63,333 bases of DNA from contig NZ_JAQFVG010000315.1 in the NCBI RefSeq assembly GCF_029439455.1, positions 37,916-101,248 on the forward strand. The letters run 5' to 3'. The stretch is from Caballeronia sp. BR00000012568055 (lineage in GTDB: Bacteria > Pseudomonadota > Gammaproteobacteria > Burkholderiales > Burkholderiaceae). The notes under the pieces were generated by a model. That model ran no database searches. It saw nothing but the letters and a program-made list of their open reading frames with translations, and was not told the DNA's origin. Position 1 is the first letter of the stretch. Each line of letters begins with the position of its first letter. This document shows, one piece after another, positions 18,287-26,589 of this stretch. Made by a program: the position numbers and the translations under genes.

Positions 18287-19018
18287 ATGTATAACGCCCA
18301 AGGAAAGCTCTCACAGTCTGAAGTGCTGACGCGCTACGCGCCGCTCGTTCGCCGACTGGGACTTCAGCTCGTTGCCAAGATGCCGGCGAGCGTCGATCTG
18401 GACGATCTGATCCAGGCCGGCATGATCGGTTTGATGGATGCGGCGAGCCGCTACAAGGAAGATCAAGGCGCACAGTTCGAAACGTACGCCAGCCAGCGGA
18501 TTCGCGGCGCGATGCTCGACGAGCTGCGTGCCAACGACTGGCTCCCGCGCAGCATGCGCAAGACTTCGCGCGAAGTGGAATCGGCGGTACACAAGGTGGA
18601 GCAGAACCTTGGCCGCAGCGCGAGCGAGCAGGAAATCGCCGAGCATATGAATCTGCCGCTCGACGAATATCAGTCGATGCTGCAAGACCTGCACGGCAGC
18701 CAGTTGATCTACTACGAAGACTTCGATCGCTCGGCGGACGACGAGCCGTTCCTCGACCGCTACTGCGTCGATCGTTCGGACCCGCTGTCGGCGCTGCTGG
18801 ACGACAGCCTGCGCGGTGCGCTGATCGAAGCCATCGACAAGTTGCCGGAACGCGAAAAGCTGCTGATGTCGCTGTACTACGAGAAGGGGTTGAATCTGCG
18901 CGAAATCGGCGCGGTGATGGAAGTCAGCGAATCGCGCGTGTGCCAGTTGCATAGCCAGGCGGTCGCGCGTCTGCGTACGAAGTTGCGTGAGCAGTCGTGG
19001 ACTAGTATCGAAGCGTGA
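18287..19018 (+). CDS. fliA: Flagellar sigma factor sigma-28 (FliA)
   Basis: FliA directs RNA polymerase to late flagellar and chemotaxis promoters and is held inactive by FlgM until the hook is finished. The 243-aa protein shows sigma-70 region 2 (LDDLIQAGMIGLMDAASRY, then FETYASQRIRGAMLDELRA), region 3 and region 4 (LPEREKLLMSLYYEKGLNLR followed by SESRVCQLHSQAVARLR). The ATG at 18287 has AAGG eight bases upstream and is preferred to the GTG at 18278, which would overlap that site. It is the last gene of the flhFG-fliA operon. Its anti-sigma gene flgM is about 20 kb downstream. Confidence 0.96.
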   Translation: MYNAQGKLSQSEVLTRYAPLVRRLGLQLVAKMPASVDLDDLIQAGMIGLMDAASRYKEDQGAQFETYASQRIRGAMLDELRANDWLPRSMRKTSREVESAVHKVEQNLGRSASEQEIAEHMNLPLDEYQSMLQDLHGSQLIYYEDFDRSADDEPFLDRYCVDRSDPLSALLDDSLRGALIEAIDKLPEREKLLMSLYYEKGLNLREIGAVMEVSESRVCQLHSQAVARLRTKLREQSWTSIEA

Positions 19019-19035
19019 GTGGTTGTTAAAAAGAG

Positions 19036-19066
19036 CGCGCGGCATGGAAACATGCCGCGCGTTTTT
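19036..19066. terminator. Bidirectional intrinsic terminator after fliA
   Basis: An 11-bp perfect stem CGCGCGGCATG/CATGCCGCGCG with a GAAA loop is followed by TTTTT. It separates fliA from the convergent diguanylate cyclase gene. Confidence 0.93.
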
Positions 19067-19076
19067 CAATGCAGTT

Positions 19077-20150
19077 TCAATGCAGTTCAAAGTCCCGCGT
19101 TTCCGCAAACACCGTCTTGCCGACGCCCAGACTTTTCGCGCGATACATCGCCCGGTCGGCTGCGCGCAGCACGGCGCTCATGCCGGGCTGATGCGCTTCA
19201 GCCGCGCTCGACAGCAAGCACGCGCCAATACTCGCCGATACGTTCACCGAACGTTCCTGCACCGTGGTGATGGACGCGAGCATGGAATGGATATCGTCGG
19301 TGACGGCGAGCACTGCGCCGCGATCGCGTACGTTGCGCGCGAGCACGACGAACTCATCGCCGCCCAGGCGCGCGACGGAATCCGAATTGCGCGTCTTGCG
19401 CTTGAGCAGTTGCGCGAACGATTGAAGCAACATGTCGCCGACGGCGTGGCCGTAGGTATCGTTCACTTCCTTGAAGCCGTCGAGATCGATCAGCAGAAGC
19501 GCGGCGCTGTCATTGCCGCTTTGATCGATGATGCGTTCCAGCGCGTATCGATTCGACAAACCGGTAAGCGGATCGGTCGATGCCTGCCGCGCGAGATCGC
19601 GATTGGCGTTGCCGAGCCGATCGACCAGCACGCTCAGATACACCGATGCCGCGAGCACGCTCAGCCCAAGCCCGAACGCAATCGGCCGATTCACGATCCA
19701 CCACGGCTGCCAGCACGCCAGCCCGATCACGACGAGAAGCGCCGTCGCACAAGACAGCGCCAGCGTGCGCTTGCCATAGCGACAACCCGCGCCGATAAGA
19801 AACCAGAACATCGCCCAGAGCAGCGGCAACGCGGCCGCGCCGCCGACGGCAAGCAGCAGCCCGACAAAGCTTTGATCGACGATGGTCGTCATCGTCAGCC
19901 GCTTGCCCGACGCCGACGATACGCGATTCACGAGCAGCAAGGTCCCCGCGCCGTAGCACACGTACATGGCGATCACGCGCGTAACGAGCATCGCTTCATG
20001 CGACGGAAAGCGCCACGCGTACGCGCCATAGGCCAGCAAAACCGCTGCGCCCATCCAAACGCGCAGCGCGGCCTGCTCCCGCTCGGGATTACCTTGCCCG
20101 GCCCACGCCAGGCCCGACGGCCTGCGAACCGGTTGATGCGCCTGCTCCAT
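19077..20150 (-). CDS. Membrane-bound diguanylate cyclase (GGDEF)
   Basis: The protein makes cyclic di-GMP from two GTP. About six hydrophobic segments between residues 30 and 175 anchor it, followed by a GGDEF domain that starts at DPLTGLSNRYALERII and carries an intact GGDEF at 263-267. RNSD at 254-257 lies exactly five residues before it, the position of the allosteric product-inhibition (I) site. The ATG at 20150 (MEQAHQPV, 357 aa) has AGGGGA upstream at proper spacing; an ATG at 20159 is possible and a far-upstream start at 20369 would overlap the Rieske gene. Its position next to fliA suits a role in motility, though this is inference. Confidence 0.9.
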   Translation of the reverse strand: MEQAHQPVRRPSGLAWAGQGNPEREQAALRVWMGAAVLLAYGAYAWRFPSHEAMLVTRVIAMYVCYGAGTLLLVNRVSSASGKRLTMTTIVDQSFVGLLLAVGGAAALPLLWAMFWFLIGAGCRYGKRTLALSCATALLVVIGLACWQPWWIVNRPIAFGLGLSVLAASVYLSVLVDRLGNANRDLARQASTDPLTGLSNRYALERIIDQSGNDSAALLLIDLDGFKEVNDTYGHAVGDMLLQSFAQLLKRKTRNSDSVARLGGDEFVVLARNVRDRGAVLAVTDDIHSMLASITTVQERSVNVSASIGACLLSSAAEAHQPGMSAVLRAADRAMYRAKSLGVGKTVFAETRDFELH

Positions 20151-20350
20151 TGCTGACATCCCCTGCGCAGTGACTGCTGCTGTTGTTATCCGCTCTCGTG
20201 CGCTTGATACGGCTGGCCCCGTCGCGCTGGTTCGTTTTCGTGAGCGAGTGGGTATTTTGCTACTTTTTGAGATAACGCTGGTTTTCGGGTATGAACGGTT
20301 ATCGAACGAGATAACGGCGTTTTTACCGAAATGTTTAAGAGCTTGATCAC

Positions 20351-21343
20351 ATGACAGATCACCATGCACTTGCAGGCGAATGGCTGCCGGTTTGCAACAG
20401 CATCGACGTGCCCGACAGCGAGGCGCGCGGCTTTATGGTTGCGGATGCGCGCATCGTCGTGTGGCGCGACAGTATCGGCACGGCGCATGTGTGGCGCGAT
20501 TACTGTCCGCATCGCGGCGCGCAGTTGTCGCTCGGTCACGTGATGCGCGATCAGATCGTCTGCCCGTATCACGGCTGGATGTACGACATCGAAGGACAGT
20601 GTCTGCATATTCCATCGAACCCGGCGCTCAGGCCGCCGAAGCGCGCATGCGCCGTCACTTACGTGGCCGAGGAGCGCTACGGCGTGATCTGGATGAGTTT
20701 CGGCCAGCCTGCCTATTCGCTCGATTTTTTCCCCGAGGCATCAATCGAAGGCGGACGCCGCATCAATCTGGCGCCGCAGACGGTGCGCTCGTCCGCGCCG
20801 CGTGTTGTCGAGAATTTTCTGGATATGGCGCACTTTTCGTTCGTGCATGTCGGGATTCTGGGCGAGCGCGATCACGCAGAAGTACCGGATTACGAAGTCT
20901 CGCCCTCCGCCGATGGTGGTCCCGAAGCGCGCCAGTGTTTCTATTGGCAGCCGAACGGCATGCCGGGTCAGGGCGGTGCGATGATCGAGTATGTGTATCG
21001 CGTGAAACGGCCGTTGATCGCTACGTTGACGAAAGTGGCATCAGGTGGCGAAGGTGCGTTGCATATCATGCTCGTGGCATCGCCGGTGACGCGAACGGAA
21101 ACGCGCGCGTGGCTCGTCTCCATCCACGAGGACGACGTTGTTCACTCCGATCAGGCGCTTTACGACTTCAACATGGAGATCTTGCTGCAGGACACGCCGA
21201 TCGTGGAGTCGCAGTGGCCGAAGGAGTTGCCGCTGGCGATCGATGCGGAACTGCATCAGCGAAGTGACCGGATGTCGTTGGCGTACCGGAGGTGGCTTGC
21301 GGAAATGGGATTTGAGTATGGAACGACGCTGAACGGTGGCTAG
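20351..21343 (+). CDS. Rieske [2Fe-2S] aromatic ring-hydroxylating oxygenase, large subunit type
   Basis: This 330-aa protein resembles vanillate O-demethylase-type Rieske oxygenases. The Rieske cluster ligands are C52-P-H54 and C71-P-Y-H74 (YCPHRGAQ and CPYHGWMYD). The mononuclear iron site is ENFLDMAHFSFVH at residues 154-166, with D158, H161 and H166 as bridging Asp and two His. No reductase or ferredoxin gene is adjacent, so electrons must come from a partner encoded elsewhere. It is divergent from the diguanylate cyclase gene and upstream of tRNA-Arg. The substrate is probably an aromatic compound but cannot be specified. Confidence 0.9.
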   Translation: MTDHHALAGEWLPVCNSIDVPDSEARGFMVADARIVVWRDSIGTAHVWRDYCPHRGAQLSLGHVMRDQIVCPYHGWMYDIEGQCLHIPSNPALRPPKRACAVTYVAEERYGVIWMSFGQPAYSLDFFPEASIEGGRRINLAPQTVRSSAPRVVENFLDMAHFSFVHVGILGERDHAEVPDYEVSPSADGGPEARQCFYWQPNGMPGQGGAMIEYVYRVKRPLIATLTKVASGGEGALHIMLVASPVTRTETRAWLVSIHEDDVVHSDQALYDFNMEILLQDTPIVESQWPKELPLAIDAELHQRSDRMSLAYRRWLAEMGFEYGTTLNGG

Positions 21344-21367
21344 GGGATTACCGATTGGTCCACCGTA

Positions 21368-21443
21368 TGGCGCGCCCGGCTGGGATCGAACCAGCAACCC
21401 CTGCCTTCGGAGGGCAGTACTCTATCCATTGAGCTACGGGCGC
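21368..21443 (-). tRNA. tRNA-Arg (anticodon CCG)
   Basis: On the minus strand a 76-nt cloverleaf starts GCGCCCGTAGCTCAATGGA and ends with an encoded CCA. The acceptor arms GCGCCCG/CGGGCGC pair fully with a G discriminator, the anticodon arm is CTGCC-CTCCGAA-GGCAG giving anticodon CCG (codon CGG, Arg), and GGTTCGATCC is the T loop. No displaced 3' copy of the tRNA was noticed nearby, so there is no sign of an integrated element here. Confidence 0.96.
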
Positions 21444-21754
21444 ATCTGCATCTATATCTGACAGGCACTTGCAAGATAGACACGCTGCAAAAAGCGCGCC
21501 CGCAAGGGCCATGCGAATCCGAGAGGATACCTGCTTTCCGTGAAAACGTCCATCGCGCGAGGCCGGGGCGTGGGCACGGAATGCGTCACATGATTCGGGT
21601 AAACGCCCGTCGCATCATGCCTGCCGCCCCGCGCCTGCCGTTAAGCGTTCCGTCTATAATCGACCGTGCCCTGAGAATCCAATGATTTAAACGAAGGGCA
21701 TCCGCAAAGCTGTCACTGAACCGACCCAAACTAAAAACGGGAGACGAGACAAGC
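21444..21754. other. tRNA-Arg to cytochrome c spacer
   Basis: This spacer must carry the tRNA-Arg promoter on the minus strand and the cytochrome c promoter on the plus strand. TATAAT at 21655-21660 is a perfect -10 hexamer for the latter, but no good -35 is at 16-18 bases. Nothing else is recognised. Confidence 0.4.
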
Positions 21755-22633
21755 ATGAGCGAAGCACCCCACGGAGCCCCGATCAAAACGCCCGGCCAAC
21801 TTATCGCGGCGATTATCGCGGGGTTCGGCGTTCCGATTGCCATCATCATCCTGCTTGCGGTCTATGTGAATAACTCGACGCGAACGGGTGCCGGCACCGA
21901 TATCGAACAATCAGTGAATGAGCGGATCGCGCCGGCCGCGCAGGTCGATGTGCGCGATGCCAACGCGCCGCGCGTCTATAAAACCGGCGAGGAAGTCTTC
22001 AAGGCTGTCTGCTCCGCGTGTCACGCCAACGGCACCGCAGGCGCACCCAAATTCGGCGATGCAGCCGCCTGGGCGCCGCGCATCAGCGAAGGTTACGACG
22101 CGCTTCTGCATAACGCGCTCAACGGCAAGGGCGCGATGCCCGCGCGCGGCGGCACCAGTCCCGACGATTACTCCGACTTCGAAATCGCGCGTGCGGTCGT
22201 CTACATGGCGAACGATGGCGGGGCGAAATTCCCCGAACCCGCACAGCCCGCGCCGGGCGCGGCGACAGCGGCAGCGGCTGCATCCGCACCGGCTGCATCG
22301 AATGACAATGCGCAGGCAGCGGCCGCAGTCGCCGCGCTGGCTTCGGTGCCGCAAGCCGCAGCGCCCGCCGCAGGCGCACAGAGCGCCGATAACTCGCAGG
22401 CAGGCAAAGCGCTCTACGAGCAAGTGTGTCAGGCGTGTCACGCGGCAGGCGTGCTCGGCGCGCCGAAGTTCGGCGACAAGGAAGCCTGGGCGCCGCGCCT
22501 GAAAGATTCGATGGACACCGTCTACAACTACGCGCTCAAGGGCAAGGGCGCGATGCCGCCGAAAGGTGGATCGAACGCGCCGGATGCTGACGTGAAAGCC
22601 GCAGTCGATTACATGGTGAACGCTTCGAAATAA
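21755..22633 (+). CDS. Membrane-anchored dihaem cytochrome c (c5-like)
   Basis: The 292-aa protein has an N-terminal uncleaved-type anchor (GFGVPIAIIILLAVYV, about residues 24-39) and two class-I cytochrome c domains in the periplasm. Haem sites are CSACH at 86-90 and CQACH at 225-229, each followed by a GAMP methionine-ligand motif (GAMPARGG, GAMPPKGG). The domains are near-duplicates (APKFGD-AWAPR occurs in both), joined by an Ala-rich linker of about 50 residues, so the gene probably arose by internal duplication. It likely shuttles electrons to a terminal oxidase. It ends one base from the convergent rep gene. Confidence 0.93.
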   Translation: MSEAPHGAPIKTPGQLIAAIIAGFGVPIAIIILLAVYVNNSTRTGAGTDIEQSVNERIAPAAQVDVRDANAPRVYKTGEEVFKAVCSACHANGTAGAPKFGDAAAWAPRISEGYDALLHNALNGKGAMPARGGTSPDDYSDFEIARAVVYMANDGGAKFPEPAQPAPGAATAAAAASAPAASNDNAQAAAAVAALASVPQAAAPAAGAQSADNSQAGKALYEQVCQACHAAGVLGAPKFGDKEAWAPRLKDSMDTVYNYALKGKGAMPPKGGSNAPDADVKAAVDYMVNASK

Positions 22634-22634
22634 G

Positions 22635-24722
22635 TCAGCCTTTCTGCAGAAGCGCCTTCAACATCGCCATCCGGTCTTTCGGCGACAAAGGCGCTTCTTC
22701 CGCGGTCGGCGGCGGGGCATCGTCGAGCAGCATTTCGGGGATGAACCGCGACGGCTCGCACACCACCGTCTCCCGCGCGCGCTTGCGCTTCTTGCACCAG
22801 TTCAGATGCAGACTGCGCTGCGCCCGCGTGATCGCCACATACATCAACCGCCGCTCTTCTTCGATACGCCCATCGTCCACCGGCGCGTCATCGTCCGTAT
22901 TCCCGCGATGCGGCATGATGCCCTCCTCGACGCCCACAAGAAACACGTGCGGATATTCCAGCCCTTTCGACGCATGCACCGTCGATAAGCGCACCGCATC
23001 CGGATCTTCGTCGCGGCCTTCGAGCATCGACATCAGCGCAACGGTTTGAATCAGGCCGAGCAGATTCTTGCCGTCGTCGGCGAAACCATCGGCGGTGTCG
23101 TAGCCGGTTTGCTCGACGCTCGCATCAGGTTCAGGCTTCGTGCCCTTGCGCTTGAGCCATTCGAGAAACTCCAGCACGTTCTGCCACTTCGATTGCGCCT
23201 GGCGCTCGTCGAAGGCATCGTAGAGATAGGCTTCGTAGTGGATGGCTTCCATCATGTCGTCGATGACTTCGGTCGCGGGATCGCGTGCGGCGCGATCGGA
23301 GAGACGGCGCATCCACTCGCAAAACGTGCGCAGCGGCTCGACCTGACGCACGGACAGTCGCGCTTCGATGCCGCCCATGAACACCGCCTCGAACAGCGAC
23401 ACTTTCGCCGCGCCCGCAAACGCGCCGAGCGCTTCGAGCGTCGTATTGCCAACACCGCGTCGGGGCGTGGTGATCGCGCGAATGAACGCGGGATCATCGT
23501 CGGGATTGGCGATCAGACGCAGATACGCGCACAAATCCTTGATCTCCGCGCGATCGAAAAACGACTGCCCGCCCGACAGCACATAGGGAATGCGCTCGCG
23601 CCGCAAAACCTGCTCGAAAATCCGCGCCTGAAAATTCCCGCGATACAAAATGGCGTAATCGCGGAACTGCGTGCGTCGCTCGAACTTGTGCGCCGAGAGC
23701 CGGAACACGACGGATTCGGCCTCGTGCTCCTCGTCATTGCAGCCGGTCACGGTGATGGTGTCGCCCATGCCGTGTTCGGACCAGAGCTTCTTCTCGAACA
23801 GCTTCGGATTATTGGCGATGACATTGTTCGCCGCCGTCAAAATCCGCACCGTCGATCGATAGTTCTGCTCCAGCTTGATCACGTGCAGCTTCGGGAAATC
23901 CTTGCCCAACTGCGCAAGATTTTCGATGGTCGCGCCGCGCCAGCCGTAGATCGCCTGATCGTCGTCGCCAACCGCCGTGAACGCGGCGCGCGGACCGGCG
24001 AGCAGCTTCACCAGTTCGTACTGGCACGCGTTCGTGTCCTGATATTCATCGATCAACAAGTAACGCAAGCGGTTCTGCCACTTGTCGCGCACCTGTTCGT
24101 TCTCCGCGAAAAGCTGCGCGGGCCGCAGAATCAGATCGTCGAAATCCAGCGCCTGATACGCGTGCAGCGTCGCCGCGTAACTGCGATAAACAATCGCCGC
24201 CTGATGCTCGTCCTCGTTGCTCGCGAGCACGGACGCCTGATCGGGCGATACCATCGCGTTCTTCCACAGCGAGATGATCGACTGAATCTTGCGGATCAAA
24301 CCCTTGTCCGTGGTGCCGAGCTGCTCCTGAACCATGCCGAAGCAATCGTCGGAATCCATGATGGAGAACTGCGGCTTCAGCCCGCAATGCTCCGCTTCCT
24401 GCCGCATGATCTGCACGCCGAGCGAGTGGAACGTGGAGATGGTGAGCTGATTCACCGGAATCTTGCGGCCTTCCTTGCCGGGCGTGGTCAGCGTCTTGCC
24501 TTCGAGCAGCTTGCCCGTGCGCTCGCGCATTTCGAGCGCGGCCTTGTTGGTGAAGGTGAGCGCGGCGATATGCTTCGGCTCGAAGCCGCGTCCTTCGATC
24601 AGATGCGCGATCTTCTGTGTGATCACGCGCGTCTTGCCGCTGCCCGCACCGGCGAGCACGAGACAGGGACCATCGAGATAGCGCACGGCTTCGCTTTGCG
24701 CGGCGTTCAGACCAGCGGACAT
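22635..24722 (-). CDS. rep: ATP-dependent DNA helicase Rep
   Basis: Rep is a 3'-5' superfamily-1 helicase that clears protein roadblocks ahead of replication forks. The 695-aa protein has Walker A AGAGSGKTRVITQKIAHLI at about residue 24, the motifs TFTNKAALEMRER, LIDEYQDTNACQYELVKLL, GDDDQAIYGWRGA and LEQNYRST, and the C-terminal VRLSTVHASKGLEYPHVFLV and RLMYVAITRAQ motifs. Sequence features such as EYQDTNACQYELVKLLAG fit Rep better than UvrD or PcrA. It converges on the cytochrome c gene with one intervening base. Confidence 0.93.
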   Translation of the reverse strand: MSAGLNAAQSEAVRYLDGPCLVLAGAGSGKTRVITQKIAHLIEGRGFEPKHIAALTFTNKAALEMRERTGKLLEGKTLTTPGKEGRKIPVNQLTISTFHSLGVQIMRQEAEHCGLKPQFSIMDSDDCFGMVQEQLGTTDKGLIRKIQSIISLWKNAMVSPDQASVLASNEDEHQAAIVYRSYAATLHAYQALDFDDLILRPAQLFAENEQVRDKWQNRLRYLLIDEYQDTNACQYELVKLLAGPRAAFTAVGDDDQAIYGWRGATIENLAQLGKDFPKLHVIKLEQNYRSTVRILTAANNVIANNPKLFEKKLWSEHGMGDTITVTGCNDEEHEAESVVFRLSAHKFERRTQFRDYAILYRGNFQARIFEQVLRRERIPYVLSGGQSFFDRAEIKDLCAYLRLIANPDDDPAFIRAITTPRRGVGNTTLEALGAFAGAAKVSLFEAVFMGGIEARLSVRQVEPLRTFCEWMRRLSDRAARDPATEVIDDMMEAIHYEAYLYDAFDERQAQSKWQNVLEFLEWLKRKGTKPEPDASVEQTGYDTADGFADDGKNLLGLIQTVALMSMLEGRDEDPDAVRLSTVHASKGLEYPHVFLVGVEEGIMPHRGNTDDDAPVDDGRIEEERRLMYVAITRAQRSLHLNWCKKRKRARETVVCEPSRFIPEMLLDDAPPPTAEEAPLSPKDRMAMLKALLQKG

Positions 24723-24878
24723 CGTGTTGAATTTGGAGTTGGTGCGCGCGTTCGATACAGCCGGCGCATGGAGGAGAGCGCGATGTTAACACGATGCGCG
24801 CGCCACGGTTCCGGCCCTCGTTCGTGCCACAATGAGCGATCGATTCCACGAACTGAGTCACCACAGGACGATGCCCGC

Positions 24879-25910
24879 ATGAGCACACCTCTGAAAGTCG
24901 GCGTGATGGGCTACGGCCTCGCCGGCGCGACGTTTCACGCACCTGTCATCGAATATTGCGGCCGCGCGGAAGTGACGGCCATCGCGACCAGTCAGGCCGA
25001 GCGCGCGCAGGCGGATTATCCGAACGCGCAGATCGTCGCGGACTTCGATGCGCTGCTTGGTATCGGCGAATTGGATGCGATCGTCATCGCCACGCCGAAC
25101 GACACGCACTTCAATCTGGCGCATCGGGCGCTGTCGGCGGGAAAGGACGTCGTCGTCGATAAACCCGTCACGCTCAGCGCCGCCGATGCGCGCACGCTCG
25201 CCGATCTCGCGCAGCAAAAAGGCCTGCTGTTCGCGCCATTCCACAATCGCCGATGGGATGGCGACTTCATGACCGTGCGCGCGCTGATCGAAAGCGGGCG
25301 GCTCGGGCGCATCACGCATTACGAATCGCACTTTGATCGCTTTCGTCCGAAGGTGCCGGTGCGCTGGCGGGAAGAGGCATCGCGCGGCGGCGGTCTGTTG
25401 TTCGACCTCGGGCCGCATCTGATCGATCAGGCGCTGACGCTGTTCGGCCCGCCGCAGACGGTGACGGCGTTCGTAAAGGCGCATCGCGATCATGCGAGTG
25501 CGCCGGATTATGTGCATATCGTGCTAGGTTACGAGGACAAGGAGGTCGTGCTTCACGCGACGGCGCTTGCTGCGCTTGAGCCGCCGCGCTTTTCGATTCA
25601 CGGCACGCGCGGCAGTTACGTGAAAAATGGACTCGATACGCAGGAAGATCAGTTGCGTGCGGGCATGCGGCCGGGCAATCCGGAATTCGCGAAGAACCCG
25701 CCGGGCTTACTGCGCGAAGAAGATCTGCGTCACGAATTCGCCACGCGCGATGGCGCGTATATCGAGTTTTATCGTGCGCTGGCGGCATCGATTCAGGATG
25801 GCAAACCATTCCCGGTTTCGACGCAGGACGCAGTGGATGTGATGACGATCATCGAACTGGCGCAGCAGAGTGAACAGGAAGGGCGACGCGTGGAGTTTGT
25901 GCGGCAGTGA
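24879..25910 (+). CDS. Gfo/Idh/MocA-family NAD(P)-dependent oxidoreductase
   Basis: The 343-aa protein has an N-terminal Rossmann fold (KVGVMGYGLAGATFHAPVI), the loop IATPNDTHFNLAHRALSAGK and the family's catalytic-lysine motif in the variant form VVDKPVT rather than EKP. The C-terminal alpha/beta domain follows, with LFDLGPHLIDQAL typical of the family. Such enzymes reduce or oxidise sugar or inositol derivatives; the substrate is not identifiable. The ATG at 24879 (MSTPLKVG) is preferred because it begins right before the Rossmann fold; the open frame continues far upstream only as antisense of rep. Confidence 0.9.
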   Translation: MSTPLKVGVMGYGLAGATFHAPVIEYCGRAEVTAIATSQAERAQADYPNAQIVADFDALLGIGELDAIVIATPNDTHFNLAHRALSAGKDVVVDKPVTLSAADARTLADLAQQKGLLFAPFHNRRWDGDFMTVRALIESGRLGRITHYESHFDRFRPKVPVRWREEASRGGGLLFDLGPHLIDQALTLFGPPQTVTAFVKAHRDHASAPDYVHIVLGYEDKEVVLHATALAALEPPRFSIHGTRGSYVKNGLDTQEDQLRAGMRPGNPEFAKNPPGLLREEDLRHEFATRDGAYIEFYRALAASIQDGKPFPVSTQDAVDVMTIIELAQQSEQEGRRVEFVRQ

Positions 25911-26170
25911 CGTCGCCTGGTTGCCTCGCGGCAAGCGCATCAAATTGTGATGAAAAGGGAAGTTACGCGCGCGCGGCGGGGTTGCTAGCATTCGTTCGAA
26001 CTGCGATCGAATGTTGGGAGTGAGTGATCTTGAATCTGCCGAATCCTGTGGGTGCGAAGTGGTTGCGTATCGACTCGCGCAGCAAAATCTCGTCATTCTC
26101 GCGAACGCTCCGGTGCAACCCGCCCCATCACATCCCGCAAGCAGGCGCAACCGGCGCGGTCCGAATCCGT
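25911..26170. other. Spacer upstream of the gcv promoter
   Basis: No gene is supported here. Open frames of about 60-110 codons cross this stretch into the riboswitch but have no family features. The gcv promoter and riboswitch that follow are listed separately. Confidence 0.5.
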
Positions 26171-26199
26171 TTGACAACCCCATTTCGGTCGCGTAAATT
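26171..26199 (+). promoter_or_regulatory. Sigma-70 promoter of the gcv operon
   Basis: A perfect TTGACA (26171-26176) is followed after exactly 17 bases by TAAATT (26194-26199). Transcription would begin about 7 bases later, just before the first riboswitch aptamer. Confidence 0.8.
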
Positions 26200-26205
26200 C
26201 GCCCA

Positions 26206-26467
26206 ACGCGGTCGGGAGAGCGCGTGGCTTTCGTTGCGTCATCGCATCGTGCAAGCTGCGCCGCCGAAGGGGCACACCCACAAACTCTCAGGCAAAAGGA
26301 CTGGCTGCGTCGGGGAACACGTTTCCTCGCACTCTGGAGAGCGGCGGCGGTTTTTTCAACCCTAAGTGAAACTGAGGGATAAAACCGGCAGCCCACCGAA
26401 GGGGCGCGCGATGAACCACAGCCATGCTGAGGTTCGCGCAATCTCTCAGGTACCGAGGACAGAGGGG
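26206..26467 (+). promoter_or_regulatory. Tandem glycine riboswitch
   Basis: Two glycine aptamers lie in series upstream of gcvT. Aptamer 1 (about 26211-26341) contains GGGAGAG, the conserved GCCGAAGGGGC and AACTCTCAGGCAAAAGGAC. Aptamer 2 (about 26366-26467) contains ACCGAAGGGGC, AATCTCTCAGG and CCGAGGACAGAGGGG. They are joined by a short linker as in known cooperative tandem glycine riboswitches. Glycine binding should turn on the downstream cleavage-system operon. Aptamer 1 has a long outer helix region (26300-26340). Confidence 0.95.
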
Positions 26468-26520
26468 TCACGCATCGTATCCGCTAGTCGGTATGTGTTT
26501 TGCGCGCTGGAAGTTTCGGC

Positions 26521-26569
26521 ACGCAAAAGCGCATTCGTCAGGCGTAGAACGCGCTGCGTGGCCTTTTTT
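26521..26569 (+). terminator. Riboswitch expression platform, terminator hairpin
   Basis: ACGCA-aaa-GCGC (26521-26532) can pair with GCGCTGCGT (26551-26559), and GGCC followed by six T residues (26564-26569) completes a terminator shape 20 bases before the gcvT ATG. This is the likely OFF structure of the glycine switch. The alternative pairing with aptamer 2 was not modelled. Confidence 0.6.
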
Positions 26570-26589
26570 GTTTGCGAACCGAGGCCCCG

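Noticed and set aside
21368..21443. tRNA-Arg as an attachment site for an integrated element
   Set aside because: No integrase, phage gene or duplicated tRNA 3' end was seen on either side.
23046..24878. Very long plus-strand frame extending the oxidoreductase upstream
   Set aside because: It is antisense to rep, an unmistakable helicase gene, and such long shadow frames are common in GC-rich DNA.
26011..26365. Open frames crossing into the glycine riboswitch
   Set aside because: They run through conserved structured RNA and have no ribosome binding site or protein signature.
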